DNA of 64,000 nucleotides from CAYRFQ01 sp964423615 (GTDB lineage Bacteria; Planctomycetota; Planctomycetia; Gemmatales; Gemmataceae), in the NCBI GenBank assembly GCA_964423615.1, contig CAYRFQ010000011.1, positions 84,548 through 148,547 of the forward strand. The letters run 5' to 3'. Under the pieces are notes generated by a model, which saw nothing but the letters and a program-made list of their open reading frames with translations, was not told the origin of the DNA and searched no databases. Positions 44,142-52,426 of the stretch are shown here, in pieces. Both the position numbers and the translations under genes were made by a program. The number at the start of each line of letters is the position of its first letter. Position 1 is the stretch's first letter.

Positions 44142-47100
44142 GTGCAAGTGAGCCTCATCAGTTTTAACGCCAGGGAAGGCGATGCCATCGGACTCCAGGT
44201 CGTAACCCAAGCGAACTTCTTTCGCGAACGCGGTTCGTCGGTCCGGGTCTATGTTCAGCAGACGCAAGCGATCCATCCCGATCTAGAAAAATCTGTGCAG
44301 GCCATTCCCGATGGATTGTTGTCGGCGGAAGAATGGGAATATCTCCAATCGTCGGATTTGATCATCGCGCAATACGGTCAGCACTACGAGTTGCTGGATC
44401 ATCTCCCCGGGTTGGTTCGTGCCAAGCCGAGGATTCTTGTCGACTATCACGGAGTGACGCCACCTCACCTGTGGGGCACGCACAACAATAAAGCCTTGGT
44501 CCAGGGCGTCCGGCGACGGGACCTACTTTGGTTTGCCGATGCCATTTTGACTCACAGTGATTTCACGACGAACGAACTCAAGCGTTTTGGTATTCCAGCT
44601 GGCCGCATCTGGAAAGTAAGGTATGCCATCGATCTGCCGGAACTCGATCAGGAACGGTCCCGGAATCGATTCCGTCAACGTATGGGATTTCGTGAGCAAC
44701 GAGTTCTGTTGTATGTGGGTCGGTTCGCGGCCAACAAACGGGTTCCGTTACTCGTCGAATCGCTCAAGAGTCTTGTCAGTGTTGGGGAAGATGCCCACCT
44801 TTGTTTGGTCGGAGACACCAGTGATCTTTACCAACAAGAACTGGAAAAAGTCGCGACAGCATCGGCCGATTACGAACTTTCGGACCGCGTTCATGTTTTG
44901 GGCCATCTCGTTGGCACGGCCTTGTACGATGCGTTTTGTGGCAGCGATGTATTCGTCACCGCTTCGGAATGGGAGAGTTTCTGTATTCCCCTTGTGGAAG
45001 CAATGCACTTCGGATTGCCCGTCGTCGGAGCCCGTGCGACCGCCATTCCCGGCACGATCGCGAATGATGGATTGACGTTCTCGTTGAACAACGCGTCGGA
45101 GCTTGCAGACGTCTTGGTACGGATGAATGAGCCTGGATCGGTCATTGCACCAGCCGGAAACCCGAGCGAGGAGAGGAAAGGTGTGCCAGCGCTGCGTTTG
45201 TCACACCCCACAAGCAAGCCTACCATCGGCATTGTCATCGACGATGGCTCCATCGTGAATGGGGTAACGAATTCACTCAAGACGATGGCTCGGTCTCTCG
45301 TCACAAGCGGCCACACGGTGGAAGTATTCGTGTCTGGAAAGCCCAAAGGAAATGAATCGGACGAGTTCCGCGGGGCGAAGGTTTCGTTCTACCAACCCGA
45401 GTCCGGACGTCCGGAAGTCGTTCAAGAAATCACGAGAGGCCTTCAACACAGCCGATGGCCAACTCCGGAGGAGCAAGAACGTTATCTCGATTCACTGCCC
45501 TCCTCCCCGTCTCTGGTGGACGCCGTACGATCCCGCACAGATGAATTGTCGGCAGTGATAGTTGGACCGTATTTGTCACGGTTGAGTGCGGAAGTCGTGG
45601 AGGCATGCCCAGAGAAAACGCTCCTCGTTCCGTGCTTTCATGACGAACGACAAGCTCACTGGCCAATGTGGCCTAGTGCCTATCGGCGGGTCGGCGGGTT
45701 TCTCTTTCACAGTCAAACGGAAGCGGACTTCGCTCATGCTCAACTTGGCTTCAACCACCCGAATTCCGAAATAGTTGAGACGTTTCTCGACGCACCCAAA
45801 CTCCACGCAAATCTCCCGCGACGATTGCAAGATCGACGGTATCTGGTTTATTGTGGACGCTACATTGCAGAGAAAAACGTGCCGCTGCTACTCGAATGGG
45901 CCGAGAGATACCAAGCCGCACATCCGGACCGATGGCAATTCGTTTTCATCGGCAGCGGATCGATTGCCATCCCAAAGGCCAAATGGGCCTTCGATCTTGG
46001 CGTTGTCTCCCGGGAGTATAAGGATGTCATTCTTGGCCATGCCGATGCGTTGATCCAACTGTCGTGCAACGAGTCGCTGTCGTTGGTGGCCCTGGAGGCG
46101 TGGCAACAAAGTACGCCGGTCATTGGACATCAGGACTGTGAGGTCCTCAGGGAGCACATGGAAAGTGCAGAAGGCGGTTCCTCTGGCTGGCTCGTTACGG
46201 ATTATCGTTCGTTTGCCGGAACCTTGAATTCGGTGTGGGAAAACGAAGATATTGCTCGAGTTGCTGGAGTAGCCGGCCGCCGGTTTGTGGAATCGAAGTA
46301 CCGAGACCAACAGAAGTTCACGGCGAAAATCGAACAGGCTGTGGATCGGTTGTCGATTTCCCTCGCCGAACAAATGCGAAGGCGTGGAGTCGCGCGGGCA
46401 ACACAGTACTCGCCGTTACGATGGCGAGAAACATTCACCGAAGTAGTGGAAAGAATCCTCCACCAAACGCCGCGTGAACCGCAACTGGCACTTGAGGTTC
46501 GGCGTCGAGTCGCCAAGCGGAAAGTTCCTGGTGGGACGCCTACTTATCTACTCCCCACACGAATTCGCAATTGGGGAGAATATCCGGTTGTCCCCGACGG
46601 ACCAATGCGTGTCGAGCTGTGTTCGCAGGCTATGGATCCAGAGACCAGTGAACCGGTAACCCGGGTAATGACGACAACGCTGCCGAAAACCGTTGCACCC
46701 GGCCAAACGATTTCGGCAGCGGTTCGAGTTCGGGTCCCGGAAGCACCTGGAAAATACCACGTCCGATTATGGGCGCGACTGGTTGAAGGGAACGACGAGG
46801 TCATGCCTCCTCGCGGAGACAAACTGACCAGTACCATGAAGTTACTTGTAACCGGGCAGGAAAAAGCGGATTCGCACCTTGGGTGTTCTGTCTTGATGGA
46901 TCACGTTCACGATGACATCCAAGAAGCCGAGGAACTTCAGAAACTCCCTGATGACTACCTCGATGTCACCCAAGGTACACTCGCGAAACTCAAGCGACGT
47001 ATCAAACACAAGCTGTTGAACAATTTCAAGGTGGCCTATGTCGATGTGCTTTCGCGGCAACAATCGGCGTTCAACCAACAAATTTTGAACGTCGTGAAGG

Positions 47101-47207
47101 AACTCGCTGAGTGCTGTGCTCTACTCGATCATGCTGTCGAGCAACTCCAACAGCAAGTCAACACCGCAAGCCAATCTTTACCCAAACGAGTCCGTCAGCG
47201 ACAATAA
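44142..47207 (+). CDS. double GT4 glycosyltransferase with C-terminal beta and coiled-coil tail
   Basis: 1021 residues from a GTG at 44142, with GAGGGA 8 bases upstream. The frame is open further upstream, but that part is not family-like and overlaps the neighbour's promoter. Domain 1 (about 1-345) has a GT-B fold, with VLLYVGRFAANKRVPLLVES near 188 and ASEWESFCIPLVEAM near 270-285. Domain 2 (about 360-710) repeats it: GIVIDDGSIVNGVT, YLVYCGRYIAEKNVPLL and SCNESLSLVALEAW. A beta-rich module with an immunoglobulin-like pattern spans about 790-905, and a helical, coiled-coil-like end about 915-1010. The gene probably builds a surface glycan. The epimerase follows 40 bases on. Confidence 0.8.
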   Translation: MQVSLISFNAREGDAIGLQVVTQANFFRERGSSVRVYVQQTQAIHPDLEKSVQAIPDGLLSAEEWEYLQSSDLIIAQYGQHYELLDHLPGLVRAKPRILVDYHGVTPPHLWGTHNNKALVQGVRRRDLLWFADAILTHSDFTTNELKRFGIPAGRIWKVRYAIDLPELDQERSRNRFRQRMGFREQRVLLYVGRFAANKRVPLLVESLKSLVSVGEDAHLCLVGDTSDLYQQELEKVATASADYELSDRVHVLGHLVGTALYDAFCGSDVFVTASEWESFCIPLVEAMHFGLPVVGARATAIPGTIANDGLTFSLNNASELADVLVRMNEPGSVIAPAGNPSEERKGVPALRLSHPTSKPTIGIVIDDGSIVNGVTNSLKTMARSLVTSGHTVEVFVSGKPKGNESDEFRGAKVSFYQPESGRPEVVQEITRGLQHSRWPTPEEQERYLDSLPSSPSLVDAVRSRTDELSAVIVGPYLSRLSAEVVEACPEKTLLVPCFHDERQAHWPMWPSAYRRVGGFLFHSQTEADFAHAQLGFNHPNSEIVETFLDAPKLHANLPRRLQDRRYLVYCGRYIAEKNVPLLLEWAERYQAAHPDRWQFVFIGSGSIAIPKAKWAFDLGVVSREYKDVILGHADALIQLSCNESLSLVALEAWQQSTPVIGHQDCEVLREHMESAEGGSSGWLVTDYRSFAGTLNSVWENEDIARVAGVAGRRFVESKYRDQQKFTAKIEQAVDRLSISLAEQMRRRGVARATQYSPLRWRETFTEVVERILHQTPREPQLALEVRRRVAKRKVPGGTPTYLLPTRIRNWGEYPVVPDGPMRVELCSQAMDPETSEPVTRVMTTTLPKTVAPGQTISAAVRVRVPEAPGKYHVRLWARLVEGNDEVMPPRGDKLTSTMKLLVTGQEKADSHLGCSVLMDHVHDDIQEAEELQKLPDDYLDVTQGTLAKLKRRIKHKLLNNFKVAYVDVLSRQQSAFNQQILNVVKELAECCALLDHAVEQLQQQVNTASQSLPKRVRQRQ

Positions 47208-47247
47208 AGAATCCAAAGACTCAGCTAAAATTTTCGGAGCTCAGGCA

Positions 47248-48174
47248 ATGCGATGTTTGGTTACTGGTGCGGCAGGGTTTATCGGTTCTCATCTCTGTGA
47301 ACGACTCCTCTCAGACGGGCACGAAGTCGTTGGCCTTGACGCTTTCATCCCCTACTATCCGCGGGCCATCAAGGAAACGTATCTCACGGGTTTGAGAGAT
47401 CACCAAGCGTTTACGTTTCACGAACTGGATCTTCGCAGCGACCCTCTCGTGGCGGCGACGGAGGGAGTGGAAGTGGTTTTCCATTTGGCGGCGATGGCTG
47501 GGCTCAGGAAGAGCTGGACGGACTTCGATCTCTATCAGAGCTGTAACTTGACGGCGACTCAGCGACTGATCGAAGCTGTCCGGGACTGTGACACACTCAA
47601 ACGTTTTGTGTATGCTTCGACTTCTTCGGTCTACGGGAGGTTTTCTTCGGGGAACGAGAGCTTGCCAACTCGGCCCACGTCGCCTTACGGTGTGACCAAG
47701 TTGGCGTCAGAGAATTTGTGTGGAGCGTTTGCGGAGGAATTCGGTCTGCCGTTGGTGATCATCCGGTACTTCTCGGTGTACGGGCCGCGGCAACGTCCCG
47801 ATATGGGTTACTGGAAGTTCATCAACGCGATCCTCAACGACGAAGAAATTACGGTGTTCGGGGACGGTCTGCAGGCTCGTGGCAACACCTACGTCACCGA
47901 CTGCGTCGAGGCGACGATGGGGGCCGTGGATTGCATCGTGGGTGAAGCCTATAACCTCGGAGGTGGAGAAACGGCTAACGTTTGGGACATCATTCGCAAA
48001 GTCGAAGCGATTCTTGGAAAGAAGGCGAAGGTCAAACAAGGTCCCGCTCGACCGGGGGATCAACGTTACACTTGTGCCGACACGTCGAAACTCAAACGAC
48101 ACATCGGCTGGACTCCTAAAACGACTCTCGATGAGGGATTGGCCCAACAGGTGGAATGGCAACGGAAGAGTTAG
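47248..48174 (+). CDS. NAD-dependent nucleotide-sugar epimerase/dehydratase
   Basis: 308 residues from ATG 47248, preceded by CGGAGC; this is 40 bases after the glycosyltransferase stop, so probably one operon. Short-chain dehydrogenase features: VTGAAGFIGSHL (5-16) for NAD, the YASTSSVYG loop, and the YxxxK pair Tyr147/Lys151. YFSVYGPRQRPDM (about 175-187) is typical of UDP-glucuronate or UDP-glucose 4-epimerases. The C-terminus (QRYTCADTSKLKRHIGW) closes the substrate site. It supplies a sugar nucleotide for glycan assembly; the exact epimerisation is inferred from family. Confidence 0.87.
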   Translation: MRCLVTGAAGFIGSHLCERLLSDGHEVVGLDAFIPYYPRAIKETYLTGLRDHQAFTFHELDLRSDPLVAATEGVEVVFHLAAMAGLRKSWTDFDLYQSCNLTATQRLIEAVRDCDTLKRFVYASTSSVYGRFSSGNESLPTRPTSPYGVTKLASENLCGAFAEEFGLPLVIIRYFSVYGPRQRPDMGYWKFINAILNDEEITVFGDGLQARGNTYVTDCVEATMGAVDCIVGEAYNLGGGETANVWDIIRKVEAILGKKAKVKQGPARPGDQRYTCADTSKLKRHIGWTPKTTLDEGLAQQVEWQRKS

Positions 48175-48239
48175 AACCCAAGTACTTCGAGCCAGGAGAG
48201 AACGGACCAGGAGTTTTTGTAACTGGTTGATCGTTCAGA

Positions 48240-48270
48240 AAGCCGCGGATCGACCGCCGTTCCGCGGCTT
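48240..48270. terminator. bidirectional hairpin terminator
   Basis: A perfect 10-bp GC-rich stem (AAGCCGCGGA with TCCGCGGCTT) around an 11-base loop. It lies between the convergent epimerase and phosphatase genes, 65 and 48 bases from their stops. The flanking T content is modest on both sides. Confidence 0.6.
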
Positions 48271-48318
48271 CGGCTTTAGTCAGGAAACATAGATTCCCTT
48301 TGCCAACACCACGCTTGG

Positions 48319-49104
48319 CTACCGCTGGGGCCATTTCCCTTTGAAGACCTGAAGTGCCTCGTCGTGAACGAGTCCGTTGCTCGCCATGACGTCGCGACGG
48401 TAGATGGTCGAGTTGCCTTCCCAGTCGGTGAGTTTCCCACCAGCTTCGGCGATGATCGCAGCCAGAGCACAAAGGTCCCAGGGACTGCAGCCGTATTCGA
48501 ACATCATCTCGCCTGACCCTTGGGCCACCAACATGAAGCCCCAGAAATCGCCATAGCCACGTTGCCGTTCGGTCCGATGGATCAGTTCGAGAAAGGCTCC
48601 CTCGTTGCCTTTCTCCATGAACCATTTGAGGCTGGAATAGAAGAGGTGCGATTTCTCGAGGGTGTCAACGGTAGAAACCTTGATGGGTTTGTCGTTACAG
48701 TAAGACCCGTCTCCGCGTAAACCACGAAAGTTGATGCCGAGGGCCGGAGCGTCGGCAACCCCGGCGATTTGCTCGCCTTTGTACTCGAGGCCGACGAGCG
48801 TTCCCCAGATGGGGTTGCCACGGACAAAGCTACGGGTTCCATCGATCGGGTCAAGAATCCAACGATATCCCGAACTGCTCGGGATGTCTTCCATCTCCTC
48901 CCCGAGGAAGCCGTCGTCGGGAAACTTCTCGCTCACGATCTCACGGATCATGATTTCGGCTTCTTTGTCGGCGATGGTGACGGGGCTTTCGTCGGCCTTC
49001 CATTCGACTTCAAAGTCGGTGTCGAAGTAGCTGAGGGCATGTTTTCCGGCTTTGGCGGCGGCTTCTTGGGCCACCTCGTATCGGTTTCGCCAGTCGGGAT
49101 TCAT
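48319..49104 (-). CDS. inositol monophosphatase-family phosphatase, HisN-like
   Basis: 261 residues from ATG 49104, with AAGGAA upstream. Metal-binding motifs: FLGEE (66-70), WILDPIDGTRSFVRG (82-96), and CSPWDLCA near 207 with the third-site Asp. The 'GTRSFVRG' and 'GLEYKGEQIAGVADAP' patterns are those of HisN-type histidinol-phosphatases of this family rather than SuhB. It would remove phosphate from L-histidinol phosphate, but other sugar phosphates are possible. No his genes are adjacent. The DUF4058 gene lies 73 bases upstream on the same strand. Confidence 0.78.
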   Translation of the reverse strand: MNPDWRNRYEVAQEAAAKAGKHALSYFDTDFEVEWKADESPVTIADKEAEIMIREIVSEKFPDDGFLGEEMEDIPSSSGYRWILDPIDGTRSFVRGNPIWGTLVGLEYKGEQIAGVADAPALGINFRGLRGDGSYCNDKPIKVSTVDTLEKSHLFYSSLKWFMEKGNEGAFLELIHRTERQRGYGDFWGFMLVAQGSGEMMFEYGCSPWDLCALAAIIAEAGGKLTDWEGNSTIYRRDVMASNGLVHDEALQVFKGKWPQR

Positions 49105-49177
49105 GGTCGTTGGATTCCTTATTTCTTCACGGCGTCGTTGCACTTGGGTGGACGAGTTTGGCTTTTGGGGCACTTGG

Positions 49178-49981
49178 CTAAATGTGTATGCCGTGCTGTC
49201 TTAGCCACGGGACAGCCCATTCGGCGAGGTTACGAGACAGCGGCAGAAAGGGATCGTCTGTGTAGTCGATCCGACGGCCAAAACCACCAGCTTCGTAACA
49301 CCGAGCCAGGAGGGTTTGCAGGTCCAGGACCAGATCCGGATCGCTGCCCGCAACCGGAACGGCTACCTTCGGTAACCGATCTCTGAGGGTGAATCCCCAC
49401 ACTTCGCAAAATTCACGACCTCCGCTGCGAGAGAGACTGACAAGGTAGTGGGACTTGCCGCGACGGAGGATTCGTTCTTGCGGAGCCAAGACGGTGTGGA
49501 CCCCGGTCCGAAGCAGATCGATTTCGAGTATATGACTGTCGTCAGCCAGAGCCTTTCTTTGTCGTGTGCGATACAGTTCATGGCCCTTGTTCCCAATTGT
49601 TTTATTGGGGAAGCTGAGAAACTCAATAACCGTGAGAGGCTCATCGCGTCCCGTCGTAGCGAAAATTTCGACGTAGTATTCGCGGAGTTCCTCGTGCGTC
49701 GAAGGGATGTTCCATGGTGGCGTGACGGCGGACTCAGGTTCGTTGGGATGGGTGAAGTGGTTGTTCGAGGGAGTGATGCATAATGGACTCGGTGAAAGGT
49801 GGTCCGAAATGTCTATTTCGGCTTCGGTCCGGTAAACGCGGTCTTGGATGTTCACAAGGTAGCGGCGCGGCAGAACTTCTGTGAGGGTATCGGCCAGGTG
49901 AGTTATGAAATATTGTTGGAGATCGTGCCACAGGATTGGATGTTCCAGGTAAGGGTCCATTCCAGGGAAGGGACTGGACAT
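49178..49981 (-). CDS. DUF4058 family protein
   Basis: 267 residues. GGGAGGTAAGCC precedes the ATG. The opening MSSPFPGMDPYLEHPILW and the motifs RRYLVNIQDRVY, LTVIEFLSFPNK and HILEIDLLRTG are characteristic of DUF4058, common in planctomycetes and cyanobacteria. The acidic/Gln-Arg pattern around EIDLLR recalls restriction-nuclease-like folds, but function is unknown. No secretion signal. It may share a transcript with the downstream phosphatase gene. Confidence 0.82.
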   Translation of the reverse strand: MSSPFPGMDPYLEHPILWHDLQQYFITHLADTLTEVLPRRYLVNIQDRVYRTEAEIDISDHLSPSPLCITPSNNHFTHPNEPESAVTPPWNIPSTHEELREYYVEIFATTGRDEPLTVIEFLSFPNKTIGNKGHELYRTRQRKALADDSHILEIDLLRTGVHTVLAPQERILRRGKSHYLVSLSRSGGREFCEVWGFTLRDRLPKVAVPVAGSDPDLVLDLQTLLARCYEAGGFGRRIDYTDDPFLPLSRNLAEWAVPWLRQHGIHI

Positions 49982-50016
49982 GGCTTACCTCCCTTGGACA
50001 AGGCTGTTTCGTCCTT

Positions 50017-50253
50017 TTGGACAATCCTCATCGCATAGGCCCACAAATACGGCACGCGGCTGCATCGAGGGCCTCATTCGAACAGTCCAGGGATGTAGAA
50101 GGTTTGCTACGTAATACATTCTGCCATTATGACGATCGACAGCTGGAACGGCAATGGGCCACGTTGTTTACGTCGTTCCTCTGGTTTTCGGACGGCTCCG
50201 CTGTCCAAGAGGCTCTGGGCCATGACCTGGCAAGCCTCCTAAACAAACGGTGA
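50017..50253 (+). CDS. possible 78-residue protein, unknown
   Basis: The frame from a TTG at 50017 fills the gap and stops six bases before the sulfatase stop. Its composition looks protein-like (SRDVEGLLRNTFCHYDDRQL, then WATLFTSFLWFSDGS and HDLASLL) and predicts helices. There is no ATG and no convincing ribosome site, so it may be a remnant. I do not recognise the family. Confidence 0.35.
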   Translation: MDNPHRIGPQIRHAAASRASFEQSRDVEGLLRNTFCHYDDRQLERQWATLFTSFLWFSDGSAVQEALGHDLASLLNKR

Positions 50254-50258
50254 CCGGT

Positions 50259-52037
50259 TTAGTTCGCACTTCCTTTCCGCGTAAACATCAACAGCCGGAA
50301 GTCCATCGCCTGCGAACCTGGAATCTCGGTGGCTCGCAAAATGAGTTTTCCGCGACCTCGCTTCAAGCGGATCGTTCCAAGGCTCATGGGTTTGAAGTCT
50401 TTGACGTAGGCTTCTATTCGCTTCACGCGGTCGTTTTCGGCTCCTCGTAAGGGCGGGTCGTGGGGCTTGGTGATTTTGGCGGTGACGTGGGCTTGACCAA
50501 GGCTCAATTTGATCTTTAAGCCGACGTCGGCCTTCGGGCAGGTATAGTACAGTTCGACGTCGTACTCTCCATTCGCTCCGACTTCGACGTCCCAGGTGAT
50601 CTTGTCTTTGGTGCTCTTCCAGTTCGTGAAGAACGAACAATTTGGAAACCGGTTCGATCGCTTGATCTTGCCGAACGCCTCGCCATCACGGGCTGGGAGT
50701 TGAGTGTACTGGTACTTCGGGTGGCCGATCAAAAACGGTCGTTGGCTTTTTTGATAATCGGCAAGGACATCTTTGCGCCAGGCGGCGGCCGCATTCTGCA
50801 ATTTCTTTACGATCTGAGGATTCTGTTTGGCAATGTTTTTGTCCTGGCCCGGATCAGCCTTCATGTCGAAGAGATTGCCATTGTTGTCGAGGCGATATTG
50901 TTGGGTCCGGACGCTCACCCGCCCGCGCCAATGGGAGAAGATCATTCTGTCTGGCCACTCACAACAGGCACCGGTGAGTAATGGCTTGAGGCTCATGCCA
51001 TCGAGCGGTTTTCTGGCCTGGAACTTGACGTCGGCGAGGTCCGCAATCGTGGGCAACAGGTCGATGGCTCCCGCGATCGGAACAATCGTTCTGCCCCCTT
51101 TGATTCCGTCGGGCCAACGAATGAGGAGGGGAGAGCGTACGCCGCCTTCGTCGGTTGAGCCTTTGCGACCTTTCATTCCGCCGTTCCACCGGCGTCCATT
51201 CGGTCCGTTGTCACAGAAGAAAATGACAATCGTGTTGTCGGCGATGCCCAGGTCTTGTAATTTCTGAAGAATCCGACCAACGTTCCAGTCGATGTTTTCA
51301 CACATGGCGAGGGCCGCGCGGGTATGCCCAAGGTTTTCCCTTCGTGCCTCGCGGTGACGCATCTTGAGTGGGTCATTCTTGAATTTTTCCCACCAACGAT
51401 CAGGGACTTGCATTGGCGAATGTGGTGTGTTGTAGGGGATGTAGGCGAAGAACGGCCGTTTCTTGTTTTTGGTCATAAACTCCATTGCTTTATTTGTGAG
51501 ATCGTCGACGAGGAACCCTTTTCCCTTCACGATCTTGCCGTTGCGTTCCAACATCGGACTGAAATAGTTGCCCCAGTGGCCCGAGCAAAACCCATAATAC
51601 TCGTCGAATCCCCGTCCGTTGGGGTGATACGGGAACTGCATCCCGTTATGCCATTTGCCGAACGCTCCAGTGATGTATCCAGCGGCCTTCAGGACCTCAG
51701 CGATCGTCATTTCATCGAGGTCGAGACGTTCGCCACCAGCCGAAGTGCTGTAGACGTCTCCACGTGGATGATAGCGTCCTGTCAAGAACTCGGCCCGTGT
51801 CGGTGAACAGACAGGGCACACGTAAAAGCGATCAAACTGGACGCCATTCTTGGCGAGCGAGTCGATGTTGGGGGTGCTGAGATTTTTGTTGCCGTTGAGA
51901 CTCAAGTCTCCCCATCCTTGGTCGTCGGTCAGGATGACCACTATGTTGGGTCGGGAAGAAGCCGAAACGAACGGCGTCAATGATACCCACGTGACACAGG
52001 CCACAACGAACGTAGAAACAAGTCGGAGAGTTCTCAT
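50259..52037 (-). CDS. secreted formylglycine-dependent sulfatase
   Basis: 592 residues from ATG 52037, with GAAGG upstream; the open frame upstream is not family-like. A signal peptide (MRTLRLVSTFVVACVTW, cleavage near VSA) leads into NIVVILTDDQGWGD, with metal-binding Asp38/Asp39. The formylglycine site is CSPTR, Cys77. Sulfatase features follow (GKWHNGMQFPYHP, YNTPHSPMQVPDRW, FFCDNGPNGRRWNGG). The last 130 residues form a beta-rich module (WDVEVGANGEYDVELYYTC) like a carbohydrate-binding jelly roll. Such enzymes desulfate polysaccharides. Activation needs a formylglycine-generating enzyme, not seen here. Confidence 0.9.
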   Translation of the reverse strand: MRTLRLVSTFVVACVTWVSLTPFVSASSRPNIVVILTDDQGWGDLSLNGNKNLSTPNIDSLAKNGVQFDRFYVCPVCSPTRAEFLTGRYHPRGDVYSTSAGGERLDLDEMTIAEVLKAAGYITGAFGKWHNGMQFPYHPNGRGFDEYYGFCSGHWGNYFSPMLERNGKIVKGKGFLVDDLTNKAMEFMTKNKKRPFFAYIPYNTPHSPMQVPDRWWEKFKNDPLKMRHREARRENLGHTRAALAMCENIDWNVGRILQKLQDLGIADNTIVIFFCDNGPNGRRWNGGMKGRKGSTDEGGVRSPLLIRWPDGIKGGRTIVPIAGAIDLLPTIADLADVKFQARKPLDGMSLKPLLTGACCEWPDRMIFSHWRGRVSVRTQQYRLDNNGNLFDMKADPGQDKNIAKQNPQIVKKLQNAAAAWRKDVLADYQKSQRPFLIGHPKYQYTQLPARDGEAFGKIKRSNRFPNCSFFTNWKSTKDKITWDVEVGANGEYDVELYYTCPKADVGLKIKLSLGQAHVTAKITKPHDPPLRGAENDRVKRIEAYVKDFKPMSLGTIRLKRGRGKLILRATEIPGSQAMDFRLLMFTRKGSAN

Positions 52038-52426
52038 CGCAAACCTTCTCAAAGGGATTCCAGAATTGCAAAGGACGTCCTGGTTCGGTTTTAGTCCGAG
52101 TCTCGCAATGTCGACTAAAAATCCTTTTCTGCGATTACGAGGACAGAAAGGCAAGGGAAAAGTCCGAACGGGAGTCTGGTTTACTGGAAACTGCGTCTGA
52201 GGAACCAGAGCTGCGGGTACACTGGAAGGACGGAATCGTCGTCGTTTTTTACGATTGGGTTGGTAGGTACACACGAGAGACGTGAACCTACGATTCCAAA
52301 ATCGAGAGAAGCCGTGTGTCCTGGACTCGTGTGGTCGGAATTGATCTCGTTCGATATGGTAAATCAAATATCATCTTCGGCCAAAGCCCGCCGGAAGTTC
52401 AGAGATAGATAGATCGAGGATACCTT

